From positions 454,313-518,312 of the forward strand of contig CAWDMB010000008.1 in assembly GCA_963803375.1 (NCBI GenBank): a stretch of 64,000 nt of DNA, in the 5' to 3' direction. Each line of letters opens with the position of its first letter. The first letter of the stretch is position 1. The stretch comes from JAOPZW01 sp963803375 (GTDB taxonomy: Bacteria > Actinomycetota > Thermoleophilia > Solirubrobacterales > Solirubrobacteraceae). Below are positions 15,980-24,020 of the stretch, one piece after another. A program made the translations under genes and the position numbers. The notes below the pieces were generated by a model. That model saw only the letters and a list, made by a program, of their open reading frames with translations. It did not search any database and was not told the origin of the DNA.

Positions 15980-17130
15980 ATGAGAACCAGTGGGCGGGGG
16001 CCGGGTCGATCCTCGATGCTGATCGGTCAGGATCGTGCGGGCAACGCGGTTGGGATCGATCCGCACAAGCGCACGTTGACGGCGATCGTCGTTGACGCGC
16101 GCGGCGGGATCGTCGCCGGCGAGCACTTCCGGATCTCCGGTGACGGGCACCGCGCGCTTGAGGCGTGGGCGCTGTCGTTCGGTGCGGTGGTGCGCTGGGG
16201 CATCGAGAACGCCGCGGGCTGGGGCCGGCACACGGCGATCTATCTGGCCGGCGCCCGCCACGACGTGCGCGACGTGTGCCCCAACCGCACGCCGCGCCAT
16301 GACCGCGCGCGTCAGCGCGGCAAGTCCGACACGCTGGACGCCGAGCGGATCGCGCGCGAGACGCTGGCTCACCCGCTGCTGCCGCATGCGTTCAAGTCCG
16401 CCCGGGCCCGGGCGGCCCCCGACGAGCAGCGCGAGCTGTTGTGCCTGTGGCACAACCAGCGGCGCTCGCTGCTCAAGAGCCGCCAGCACCTGCTCAACGA
16501 GGCCGAGTTCCTGCTGGCCGACCTGCCGTTGGACGTGCGCGAGCAGCTGCCCGACAGCAAGGCCGTGCGCCCGCGGCTGGCCACCCTGGCGCGTCGCAAC
16601 CGCCGCGTGCGCTGCGACGCGCCGACCGCCCTGCGGCTGCGGATGCTCGACGATCACCGCGCCCAGATCGCGCGCCTGGACGCCGCCGAGCGTGACGCCA
16701 CCAAGCAGCTGGCGCTGCTGGTCGCCGCCGCCGACACGACGCTCGGCGAGCTCTGTGGCCTGTCGACGCGCTCGGTCGCCGAGCTGCTGGTCGAGGTCGG
16801 CGACCCGCGCCGCTTCACCGAGGGCGGCTTCGCGCGCTTCAACGGCTCAGCGCCCCTGGCCGCCTCGACCGCCGAGGGGCCCGGCGAGCCGATCCGCCAC
16901 CGCTTCAACCCCGCCGGCACCGCCGCGTCAACGCGATCCTGCACCGCATGGCCGTCACCCAGCTGCGCTGCGAGCCGCGCGCGCAAGCGATCTACCACAA
17001 CGCCCGCGCCCGCGGCCACACCAAACGCGAGGCGCGGCGCATCCTCAAGCGCCACCTCTCAGACGTCATCCACCGCCGCATGACGCGCGACCTCAACACC
17101 ACCGCGGCGCGTCCCGTCCTGGCCGCCTGA
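15980..17130 (+). pseudogene. IS110-family transposase, frameshifted near the C-terminus
   Basis: The frame starts at ATG 15980 after a strong GGGAGGG ribosome site. The RuvC-like DEDD domain is visible: GIDPHKRTLTAIVVD (Asp27), WGIENAAGWGRH (Glu), and KSDTLDAERIAR (Asp, Asp). The C-terminal serine domain has FNGSAPLAASTAEGPGEP. At about 16918-16922 the reading moves to another frame: HRFNPAG is followed in the +2 frame by RRVNAILHRMAVTQLRCEP to a stop at 17130. One base appears to be missing. Because the frameshift is so late, the product would lose only the last 70 residues, but these are conserved in the family. It is probably inactive. Confidence 0.85.
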
Positions 17131-17143
17131 TCGCGCCGGCGAC

Positions 17144-17197
17144 GCGACGCAGTCAAGGTGCAGCGCCCCACCGGACGAACGACCTTGACGGCGTCGC
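17144..17197. repeat. inverted repeat (16-bp arms) at the right end of the IS110 element
   Basis: Arms GCGACGCAGTCAAGGT (17144-17159) and ACCTTGACGGCGTCGC (17182-17197) pair with one mismatch around a 22-base loop. The core GTCAAGG/CCTTGAC recurs in hairpins at 23173-23226, 27971-28024 and (as CAAGGG/CCCTTG) 28163-28190. It may be a terminator, an IS end structure or a member of a dispersed palindrome family. Confidence 0.6.
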
Positions 17198-17240
17198 GCG
17201 CGGGCGCCACCCTCGCCGCCAGCACGGGACGCTTGACATA

Positions 17241-17934
17241 GAAGCTTCAGTGACTCATGCGCGCCTGGGGGCGTACCCGGAAGCGATGAAGATGTGGTGG
17301 CCGCCCGGTCGACGTCGGCTCTGCTTGGTGCCAGCGAGCCCGGATATCAGTGAGACGCGAGGGTCTCGGGCACCCCCGAAGTGTTGCCTTGAGCACGCGA
17401 TTCAGACTCCACAGCATGAGGCTCTCCCGAGTGGCCGTGCTGTCATCCGACCCTCGGGGGGCTCCGTGAATCGTTTGATCGAGCGCTGCGCGATGCTCGA
17501 CGACCTGGCCAAGGGCGCGCTGGCACGGTCACCCTCGAGCCGATCCCGGACGCCGCCCGAGCCGCAACGCCTATTTTTCGATTCAGTGGAAGCTCGTAGG
17601 GGTCCGCGGAACGATCGGCCCTCGCTCGGCGGGTGGGCGGGGATGGCTGGGTCTGGAGCGCTGAGGCAATCATGTGCAAATCCGCCCGGCGGGCGGTGAG
17701 GACCGTTTACCGCTCGCCGCAACTGTTGCGCTGACGGGATTGCCCCGTCGCGGCTCGGTGCTTCCCACCCAAGGCTGCACAGTTTCTTCCACGCGATCTG
17801 GCGACCAGCGTCGCCATGCTTAGGATCGCTCGTGTCCAGCGTGGCTTGAGCAGGAAGCGCGCCGGTGGCAACGGAGAGGTGGGCGAGGCGCAGTGGTGAA
17901 ACGCTTGCCGGTGGCGGCGGCGGCGGTGTTGTGG
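17241..17934 (+). other. island spacer without a confident gene
   Basis: Between the IS110 element and the secreted-protein operon there is no frame with convincing codon use. A stretch at 17467-17520 reads NRLIERCAMLDDLAKGALAR, which looks like part of a real protein but has no intact frame or family. The region just before 18016 contains a duplicated copy of a signal-peptide segment, described separately. Confidence 0.4.
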
Positions 17935-18114
17935 GCGGGCGCCGGGTCGGCGCTGTTCGCCTCGCCGGCGGCCGCCGCTGGGGTTGATGGCAATAGCCAG
18001 AGGAGCAGGTGGGTCATGCCTCGTGCGATCAGGGCGCTCCGGCGCGTGCTGTCGATGCTGGGCGTGGCGGCGCTCTGCGCGGGCGCCGGGTCGGCGCTGT
18101 TCGCCTCGCCGGCG
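17935..18114 (+). repeat. exact 36-bp direct repeat covering two signal-peptide segments
   Basis: Bases 17935-17970 and 18079-18114 are identical over 36 bp, and both encode AGAGSALFASPA in the same frame, 144 bases apart. The repeat spans the core and cleavage region of a signal peptide, so the gene that follows appears to have a duplicated or recombined secretion signal. Confidence 0.85.
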
Positions 18115-19713
18115 CACGCAGGCTGGGTCGACTTCAACAACGGCGGCCTGCTGGTCTCGTTTACCTCCAACCTCACCCCGTACACGTGGACGTTGGTGGC
18201 TGCGCAGTCGCAAGGTGGGTGGTTCGAGGCCCCAGCGTCGACGATCCAGCCCGGCGACAGCCCCCGGTACGTGGTCACGCCCTATCAGACTAGGTCCCCA
18301 GGGATCTGCTTCGGGCACGACGCGTACGACTACGACGCCTATCTGACCTACAAGGTCGACGTCCTCGGCGGTCCGCCGGAGTACGCCAACGTGGTGATCT
18401 GGGGATCGTGGACCGATAATTACTGCTTGGGCAGGCAGGCCGGCGGACCGGTCGTGGAACCCGGGTTTGCCGTCTACTTCACGTCGTCGCCGCCGCCGCC
18501 GGGCTACGACGCGGTGCAGGCGTCCGGCGGGGCGCCGGGCCCTCAGATCGCCAATCCCCAGCTGACCTACCAGCACAACGCCCCGAACTTGTTCGATCAG
18601 ACCATCGAGGCCGTCGGCGACTACACGGTCGACGCGTCGACGAACCTCGGGGCGCCGTTCGTCAACGTGCTGAACACGCTGTGCAGCGGCGCAGCGAGCA
18701 CGACGTGCTCGTTCACGCAGCAGGGTCCGCTGACGTGGGGGACCGGCGACGCGGACAACCCCTGGGTCGGTACGCACTGCGGGGCGGGGAGCAGCAACTT
18801 CGGGGTCTCGTACACGGCCGCGCAGACGGCGACCCTGTCCGTGGGCGGAAGTCTCACCCTCGCGACGCAGGTCACGCTCTTCGACGTCGAGTCGAACTCG
18901 ATCGCGGTCAGCGTGGAGGCACAGCACCAGTGGTCTCAGACCAAGTCGGAGACCCGAACGTCCTCGATGGACATCGCGGCGGGGGAGATCGGCTATCTGT
19001 GGGTGATACCGACGGTGGGCAAGGTGGTCGGAACGCTGGTCGTCTCCAACGGGTCGGCGACGTTCACGGCGAACAACTTCACGCAGGTGCGCAGTGGGGT
19101 GAGCAGGGACAACCTCACGCCGGCGTTCGACGTGGTGACCAAGGTGCGGCCGATGACCTCCGCGGAGCTGCAGAACCATTGCGGCGGCTCTATCGGCTCG
19201 ACGCTGCGGGGAGCGAGCGGGGGTAAGCCGCCGGTCAAGCTGGTGCCGGGTCGCGGAGTCGCGGGGGTGAGCCTGGGACAGACGCAGAAGCAGGTCGAGC
19301 GGGAGCTCGGACGGGCGACGCGCCAGCAGTTCCTGGTGCACCCGTGCCAGGGGCTCGAGCGGGGGTGCGATGCGGTCCTGGGGACCGGCGGCCGCTGGAC
19401 GTACCGGAAGCGGAAGCTCACGGTGGTCTTCGGTCACGACACCCGCGTCAGCGGGCTGATCTACCGCGGAGCGCAGCGCAGCGCGAGGGGCGCCGGCGTC
19501 GGCGCCAGTGAGCCCGTCGTGCGCGGCAGTCACCCGCGCGTGTCGTGCTCGCGTCCCGCGCGAGGACGCAAGGACTGCACGCTGATCGGCACCAACGGAG
19601 GGCACACGGTCAAAACCGTGTTCGGCTTCAGGAGGATGAGCGGAGGGCTGTACAAGTGCGACCGCGTGCGGATCCACGTCCTCGACGGCGCCCGCAAGCG
19701 GGTGGCGTCATGA
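18016..19713 (+). CDS. secreted protein with aerolysin/ETX-MTX2-like central region (component 1)
   Basis: The start ATG at 18016 is preceded by GAGGAG at 10-base spacing and gives a normal signal peptide ending SPAHAGW. An alternative GTG at 17893 would add a second signal peptide. The mature part (about 530 residues) has a cysteine-containing domain, then at about residues 215-340 a long Ser/Thr-rich alternating stretch (VESNSIAVSVEAQHQWSQTK, SMDIAAGEIGYLWVIPTVGK) like the insertion and stem strands of aerolysin-type pore formers. The last 165 residues contain GVSLGQTQKQVERELG and GAGVGASEPVVRGSHP, a separate domain seen in secreted actinobacterial proteins. Its stop overlaps the next ATG. 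The pore-former reading is a pattern-level inference. Confidence 0.6.
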   Translation: MPRAIRALRRVLSMLGVAALCAGAGSALFASPAHAGWVDFNNGGLLVSFTSNLTPYTWTLVAAQSQGGWFEAPASTIQPGDSPRYVVTPYQTRSPGICFGHDAYDYDAYLTYKVDVLGGPPEYANVVIWGSWTDNYCLGRQAGGPVVEPGFAVYFTSSPPPPGYDAVQASGGAPGPQIANPQLTYQHNAPNLFDQTIEAVGDYTVDASTNLGAPFVNVLNTLCSGAASTTCSFTQQGPLTWGTGDADNPWVGTHCGAGSSNFGVSYTAAQTATLSVGGSLTLATQVTLFDVESNSIAVSVEAQHQWSQTKSETRTSSMDIAAGEIGYLWVIPTVGKVVGTLVVSNGSATFTANNFTQVRSGVSRDNLTPAFDVVTKVRPMTSAELQNHCGGSIGSTLRGASGGKPPVKLVPGRGVAGVSLGQTQKQVERELGRATRQQFLVHPCQGLERGCDAVLGTGGRWTYRKRKLTVVFGHDTRVSGLIYRGAQRSARGAGVGASEPVVRGSHPRVSCSRPARGRKDCTLIGTNGGHTVKTVFGFRRMSGGLYKCDRVRIHVLDGARKRVAS

Positions 19714-20837
19714 GCGCGCGAGGATGGTCGCTCACCCTGGTGGCGGCGGTCCTGCTCGCCGCGTCAGCCGTCCCGGGCGCCGCGGGGGCGCCGACGCCCG
19801 ATCAGACGATCAACGCCCAGACGGATCCGAAGGATGCCGCCGCGGCGCTGAACTCGGGGTGCGCAGACAACATCAACAATTGCACGCTGGCCGACATCAG
19901 CGTCACGAACGGGTACAACGCGCCGCAGATCCTCGGCGACGTGCTGTACAACTGCGCCCCTCCGGGCGGGCCGAACGCCTACACCTCGACGTCGGTCACC
20001 GACACGCGCGGCGAGACGACCAGTGTTTCCGAGAGCCTGTCCGTCACGCTGCAGGGCGGCTTGATCGGCATCGCGAGCGCGTCGGCCGAGTTCAAGGTCT
20101 TCAGCTCGCAGTCGGAGTCGTGGACGGCCTCGGTCACGCCTCAAACCTCGATCACCGTGCCGCCGGGATACAAGGGGTACACGACCACCCAGGTGCTGTC
20201 GGCCAACGCCACCGCCAGCTACTACGTCACCGACGGCATCAAACTGATCGAGGTGACGGGCGTCGACCTGTCCTTCGCCGGCTACCAGAACCCGCGCTCG
20301 AACGGGAACGATGCGCGGGTCATCTACAACACCCTCACGGAGCCGATCGACCCCGCCTTCCCGATCGACCCCCATAATCCCCTGGGGTATCAGGTTTTCC
20401 CGCCCTGCACCGCGGTCAGCGACGCCCCGGACACCACTTTCGTCGCCAGCAGTCTCGGCGGCGTCCAACCGAAGCGTCAAACCGGCCGCTTCGAGTTCAC
20501 CCGCTGCACGCCCGGCGGCCGCTGCGTGCACCACTCCCTCCGAGGAGCGCCGCCGGCCAAGATGCGCCGAGCCACCGCGAAGCTCACCCGACGCGGTCGC
20601 ACGTACGCCGCCGGTACCGACATCCGCGGGCGCATCCGGCTCACCGAGCGCCGGAAGATCACGGCTGGGAAGTACCGGCTGACGATCAAGCAGAAGCCCA
20701 AGCGGTTCCACGAGCGGCGCTACGGCGGGCGGCTGGCCGAACAGCACGTGACCATCCGCGTTCCCATCAACGTCTGCGGCAACTCGCCGTCGTCGGGACC
20801 GCGCTTCGGCAACTCCTGCACGAACGCGAAGAAGTAG
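19710..20837 (+). CDS. secreted protein with ETX/MTX2-like region (component 2)
   Basis: The 375-residue protein has a signal peptide cleaved near AGAAGAPTP. Residues about 85-190 show the hallmark of ETX/MTX2-type beta-pore-forming toxins: runs of alternating Ser/Thr (TDTRGETTSVSESLSVTLQG), a glycine-rich hydrophobic hairpin (GGLIGIASASAEFKV), then SWTASVTPQTSITVPPGYKG, in which the T-x-x-VPP turn is typical. A basic C-terminal domain (residues 260-375) with four cysteines follows. The ATG overlaps the stop of component 1 (ATGA), so the two are made together. No immunity gene is recognised. Structural rather than toxic roles remain possible. Confidence 0.6.
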   Translation: MSARGWSLTLVAAVLLAASAVPGAAGAPTPDQTINAQTDPKDAAAALNSGCADNINNCTLADISVTNGYNAPQILGDVLYNCAPPGGPNAYTSTSVTDTRGETTSVSESLSVTLQGGLIGIASASAEFKVFSSQSESWTASVTPQTSITVPPGYKGYTTTQVLSANATASYYVTDGIKLIEVTGVDLSFAGYQNPRSNGNDARVIYNTLTEPIDPAFPIDPHNPLGYQVFPPCTAVSDAPDTTFVASSLGGVQPKRQTGRFEFTRCTPGGRCVHHSLRGAPPAKMRRATAKLTRRGRTYAAGTDIRGRIRLTERRKITAGKYRLTIKQKPKRFHERRYGGRLAEQHVTIRVPINVCGNSPSSGPRFGNSCTNAKK

Positions 20838-21073
20838 ACGCCTAGCGCGACTGCGACGGCGCCTCGAGGCGCACGTCGAGCTCGTGCGCGCCCGCATCCA
20901 GCGCGCGCCCACGACCGCATCGAGCGCGGCGATCACGGCGACGCGGGAGCCGGAGAGTCTCCCGGCGGTTGAACGTCGCTTGGTGGCCGCTGCCCTTCCA
21001 GGCACGCGGAGTCGCGTTATGCGTGCGCGCGTACGCCTCGAGTGTGGCGCGCGTTCAGCGCGTCACGCGAGCG

Positions 21074-23140
21074 GTGTGCCAGGCATGGCGTTTGAGATCG
21101 GAGGTGTGAGTCCTGTCCTGGGGCCCTGACAGGGGGAACCCAACATCGATGAGGCAAGGGCGCGGCCCGGAATTGACCGGGCGGCTCGCTCGCGGCTGTT
21201 TGTGCGGGCGGGCTTCCGTGAGGGCGGGTCTGAAGGAAGCCATAGATGTGTCGTGGTCGCGAACGAGAGTGAAGCGCCGTAAGGCGTCCTTTGGGTGGGT
21301 GAGCTGGCCGCCAGCAGCGATGCCCTGTTCCTGTCGGTCCCGGGGGCGTATTGGCGACGTGATCGCGGCGAAATCTCAGCGTCTTACCCTGGGAGGTCTG
21401 CTGGGTTCCGGCCGGGTGGTCGGTAGGCCGGAGAACGAGAGGACGACGGTTGATGGCCCAGCAGAAGTCGGAGGATCGCGTACTACTGGAAGGCGGGGTA
21501 ATGCTCGCTGAGCGTGTCGGGTCGAGTGCCGGCGCGCAAGGGAAGGCGATCCCGGTTGATCAAACGGCGTGGCAGCTTCGTCTGCCGATCGCGACAGCTG
21601 ATGACCCGCGAGGGGCCAAGCGCGGAGCGTCCTCGGACCGGTCCGGGGCTCGTGAGGCGATGGTGCCGAAGGCGGTCGGCAACGCGGAGAGCGTCACGCC
21701 GGTGACGATGGAGGAGGTCGCCTATCGGTTGACGGCGGCGTTGTTGAAGGTGGTGTCGAACAAGGGAGCGCCTGGCCCTGACGGGCAGACGGTCGAGGAG
21801 CTGCGCGAGCAGTGGTCGATCGTCGGTCGGAGGCTGGCCGCCGATCTGCTGGAAGGGAGGTATCGCCCCGGCGTGATTCGCCGGGCGAACATCCCGAAGG
21901 CGGGCGGCGGTCTGCGCGGGTTGGGGATCCCGAACGTGATCGACAGGGTGGTCTGTGAGGCCGTGCGGCAGGTACTCGAGCCTGTCTTCGAGCCGACGTT
22001 TCATCCGTCGAGTCACGGGTTCAGACCGGGCCGAAGTTGCCACACGGCGGTCGAGGAGGCCAGTCAGCATCTGAAGGACGGGTACGGGTGGGTGGTCGAC
22101 ATCGATCTGCAGAAGTTCTTCGATCGGGTCTGCCACCAGCGGCTGATGTCGAGGCTCGCGCAGCGAGTCGCGGACCGGCGGCTGCTCGTGCTGATCGGAC
22201 GGTTGCTGAAGGCCAAGATCGTGCTGCCGGACGGTGTGGTGATCGCTAACGAGGAGGGCGTTCCGCAAGGCTCGCCGCTGTCCCCGTTGCTGTCGAACAT
22301 CGTGCTGGACGAGCTCGATTGGGAGCTTGACCGGCGTGGCCACCGGTTCGTTCGCTACGCGGACGACGGCAACGTCTACGTGAAGAGCGAACGAGCGGGG
22401 CGGCGGGTGATGGCCAGCCTGACCGGGTTCATCGAAGGGCGCTTGCGCCTGAAGATCAACCAAGCCAAGTCGGCTGTCGCTCTCCCGGAGGACCGCCATT
22501 TCGTCGGCTTTCGGCTGCGATTAGACCCGCAGACCGGCAGCGTGGAGATCCTGCTCTCGGAGCGCACCAAGCGCAACGCGATGCAGCGGATCCGCCAGCT
22601 CACGCCACGACCATGGGGACGCACGCTTGCGAGCTGCATCCTTCAGATCAACGCGTGGCTGCGGGGGTGGCATCAGTTCTTCCGGATCGCTTCGCCCGGC
22701 GAGCAGTTCACGTTGCGCGCGCTGGACGCCCACATCCGGCGTCGGCTTCGCGCGATCCTGTTGCACCACTGGAAACGCCGCCCGACGATCGTTCGCAACC
22801 TCATCGCCCTCGGTGTCAAGCGAAGGTCAGCATGGCAAGGCGTCTACTCGGGGCGCAGGTCCCTGTGGGCGCTGAGCCACATCCCACAAGTCGATCGGGC
22901 ACTGCGGCCCCGGTTTTTCACCGACCGCGGGCTCGTCTCGCTGGTGGAGCTGCACCATCGCGCGCACGAGGAGATCGTCGCCCCCACCGACGAGCAGCTG
23001 GCGCTGGAGTGGGGATAGGTCGAGGTCGATGAACCGGCCGGCGGCGGGGTTCGCAACCCGCCGTCCCGAGGAGCCGTGTGTGAACAGCACAAGCACGGTT
23101 CTGTGGGAGCCGGGGCGGGCAACCGCCCCGGCTACCCGAC
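21074..23140 (+). mobile_element. group II intron, complete, class C-like
   Basis: The 5' end GTGTGCCAGGCATGG (from 21074) matches the group II consensus start. A long structured leader precedes the reverse transcriptase gene. The 3' end has domain V (about 23069-23107) with the catalytic AGC at 23072-23074, then a domain VI hairpin GCCGGGGCGG/CCGCCCCGGC ending CTACCCGAC at 23140. Length is about 2.07 kb. A CGCG-TCA-CGCG hairpin lies at 21059-21069 just before the insertion point; class C introns favour positions after stem-loops. The RNA ends are read from consensus, not from splicing data. Confidence 0.85.
21453..23018 (+). CDS. ltrA: group II intron reverse transcriptase/maturase
   Basis: The 521-residue intron-encoded protein has RT motifs in order: RANIPKAGGGLRGLGIP, HGFRPGRSCHTAV, DIDLQKFFDRV, EGVPQGSPLSPLLSN and the catalytic RYADDGNVYV (Tyr-Ala-Asp-Asp at about residues 302-305). 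The maturase (GIIM) domain follows with LTPRPWGRTLASCILQINAW and WLRGWHQFFRIA. No C-terminal HNH endonuclease is present, so mobility would rely on reverse splicing at replication forks or hairpins. The protein helps the intron splice and copies it into DNA. No stop or frameshift is seen, so it may be active. Confidence 0.93.
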   Translation: MAQQKSEDRVLLEGGVMLAERVGSSAGAQGKAIPVDQTAWQLRLPIATADDPRGAKRGASSDRSGAREAMVPKAVGNAESVTPVTMEEVAYRLTAALLKVVSNKGAPGPDGQTVEELREQWSIVGRRLAADLLEGRYRPGVIRRANIPKAGGGLRGLGIPNVIDRVVCEAVRQVLEPVFEPTFHPSSHGFRPGRSCHTAVEEASQHLKDGYGWVVDIDLQKFFDRVCHQRLMSRLAQRVADRRLLVLIGRLLKAKIVLPDGVVIANEEGVPQGSPLSPLLSNIVLDELDWELDRRGHRFVRYADDGNVYVKSERAGRRVMASLTGFIEGRLRLKINQAKSAVALPEDRHFVGFRLRLDPQTGSVEILLSERTKRNAMQRIRQLTPRPWGRTLASCILQINAWLRGWHQFFRIASPGEQFTLRALDAHIRRRLRAILLHHWKRRPTIVRNLIALGVKRRSAWQGVYSGRRSLWALSHIPQVDRALRPRFFTDRGLVSLVELHHRAHEEIVAPTDEQLALEWG

Positions 23141-23169
23141 ACGTTGGCGGCGTAGCTCCACCGGCGACC

Positions 23170-23293
23170 GCCGTCAAGAGACACCGCTGCGCGGCGGCCT
23201 TCGGCCGGCCTCCGGCTGCTCTTGACTGCGCCCGCCGGCTCCGCTGATCGGCAGGGTAGGTCCGGATGCCCGGACTCTGCCTCGCGGGAGGCC
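23170..23293 (+). repeat. structured leader block, copy A, upstream of toxin-antitoxin locus
   Basis: The block contains a long hairpin with arms GTCAAGAG (23173-23180) and CTCTTGAC (23219-23226), then CGCCCGCCGGCTCCGCT, then two small perfect hairpins: GTCCGG-ATGC-CCGGAC (23260-23275) and GCCTC-GCGG-GAGGC (23279-23292). It ends 31 bases before the antitoxin ATG. Copy B lies in the same position before the second toxin-antitoxin locus (27904-28027, opposite strand). Confidence 0.75.
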
Positions 23294-23323
23294 AGCGCCA
23301 TCCCGGTAACCTCAGACGTGCGC

Positions 23324-23509
23324 ATGACCGCCAAGGAGGGGCTGCGCCAGGCCATCGAGGACCTCTCCGAGCTGGAAGCCCAGCGGACGCTCGCCTTCAT
23401 CGCCCGCCGCCGCGACGACCGCGACCCGATGATCGAGGCGTTCGAGAACGCGCCGTACGACGACGAGCCGACCACACCCGAAGAAGACCGCAGCGCCGCC
23501 GAGGCCTGA
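23324..23509 (+). CDS. antitoxin of RelBE-like module (copy A)
   Basis: The 61-residue acidic protein starts MTAKEGLRQAIEDLSELEAQ and ends with an Asp/Glu-rich tail (DDEPTTPEEDRSAAEA). Its N-terminus closely matches that of the antitoxin at 27635-27874 (MTAKEQLQHAIYALSEDEAR). It would bind and neutralise a RelE-type ribonuclease and repress its own promoter. It is shorter than copy B by 18 residues and lacks the C-terminal toxin-contacting segment seen there. The cognate toxin directly downstream is broken by frameshifts, so the antitoxin is probably relict. Confidence 0.75.
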   Translation: MTAKEGLRQAIEDLSELEAQRTLAFIARRRDDRDPMIEAFENAPYDDEPTTPEEDRSAAEA

Positions 23510-23549
23510 AAGCAGCGCCGCGAGTCGACGAGCTCGAGCGCGAGCCCGG

Positions 23550-23812
23550 TTGACCGCCGGCCGGCGCATCGAGTTCACGCCTCCCGGGCGACACGACCTG
23601 AAGCGCCGATCCACGCATGCAACGCCGCGTAACCGCCGTCCTCCGCGCGCTCGTGGCCGACCCTTCGAGCGGCGAGCTGGTCAAGCTCCGCGGCAGCGAC
23701 GAGCACCGACTGCGCGTTGGCGACTGGCGCGGTCAGGGTCCAGCTCGCCCCCGACGAGCGCGCCGTCTACGTGCTCCGCGTGCTTCCACGTGGACGCGCT
23801 TATCGCGACTGA
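23550..23812 (+). pseudogene. RelE/ParE-type toxin, two frameshifts
   Basis: Read across frames, the product is a RelE-like toxin: RIEFTPPGRHDLKR, then RMQRRVTAVLRALVADPS, LVKLRGSDEHRLRVGDWR, then VQLAPDERAVYVLRVLPRGR and AYRD at the stop. Frame changes occur near 23610 (after DLKR; two bases missing or one extra) and near 23730 (one extra G after GDWR). The same motifs are intact in the toxin at 27373-27642. The start would be TTG at 23550, 40 bases after the antitoxin. The gene is inactive as sequenced. Confidence 0.8.
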
Positions 23813-23935
23813 CCGACACCGCTCGCGTGCCCACAAGCTGCCCAATCGAATCGGACCGGCCCTGCGCGGAAGCCGAGCGCGCGACCTCAAACCGCGCTCC
23901 AGGGCCACACGCCGTCCGCGCGCAACCGTCGATCC

Positions 23936-23978
23936 CTTTGGGAGCAAGAGGTCGCCGGTTCGAATCCGGCCGCCCCGA
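23936..23978 (+). repeat. attR: 43-bp copy of tRNA-Pro 3' end
   Basis: From CTTTGGGAGCA to CGCCCCGA this matches 14522-14564 with a single mismatch. There is no acceptor 5' strand or D arm before it, so it is not a tRNA gene. It marks the right border of the island, and core DNA resumes after it. Confidence 0.9.
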
Positions 23979-24020
23979 TCGCTGGCGCCTTCGCGGGCGC
24001 CCGCAGGGTCGCCGCGCAGA

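Larger units (their letters stand above)
15890..17240 (+). mobile_element. IS110-family insertion sequence (approximate ends)
   Basis: The element carries a DEDD transposase gene flanked by non-coding ends. The left flank has GACCTGATAGAAGCGTC (15888-15904) and the right flank has TTGACATAGAAGCTTC (17233-17248). The shared ATAGAAGC core near both ends is the only boundary signal, since IS110 elements usually lack clear inverted repeats and target duplications. Ends are therefore approximate. The left non-coding end has three stacked hairpins, the place where a bridge RNA is expected. Confidence 0.6.
14565..23978. mobile_element. decayed genomic island integrated at tRNA-Pro
   Basis: About 9.4 kb lies between the tRNA-Pro attL and the 43-bp attR copy. 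It holds an integrase fragment next to attL, an IS256-type remnant, an IS110-type element with a frameshifted transposase, two coupled secreted toxin-like proteins, a group II intron and a toxin-antitoxin locus with a broken toxin. Non-coding stretches are much longer here than in flanking core DNA. With the integrase cut and no other transfer genes, the island is probably immobile. The boundaries are seen directly; the single-element origin is inferred from the att repeats. Confidence 0.85.

Noticed and set aside
23936..23978. A second tRNA-Pro gene at the right border of the island
   Set aside because: Only the 3' half is present, with no acceptor 5' strand or D arm; it is an attachment-site repeat.
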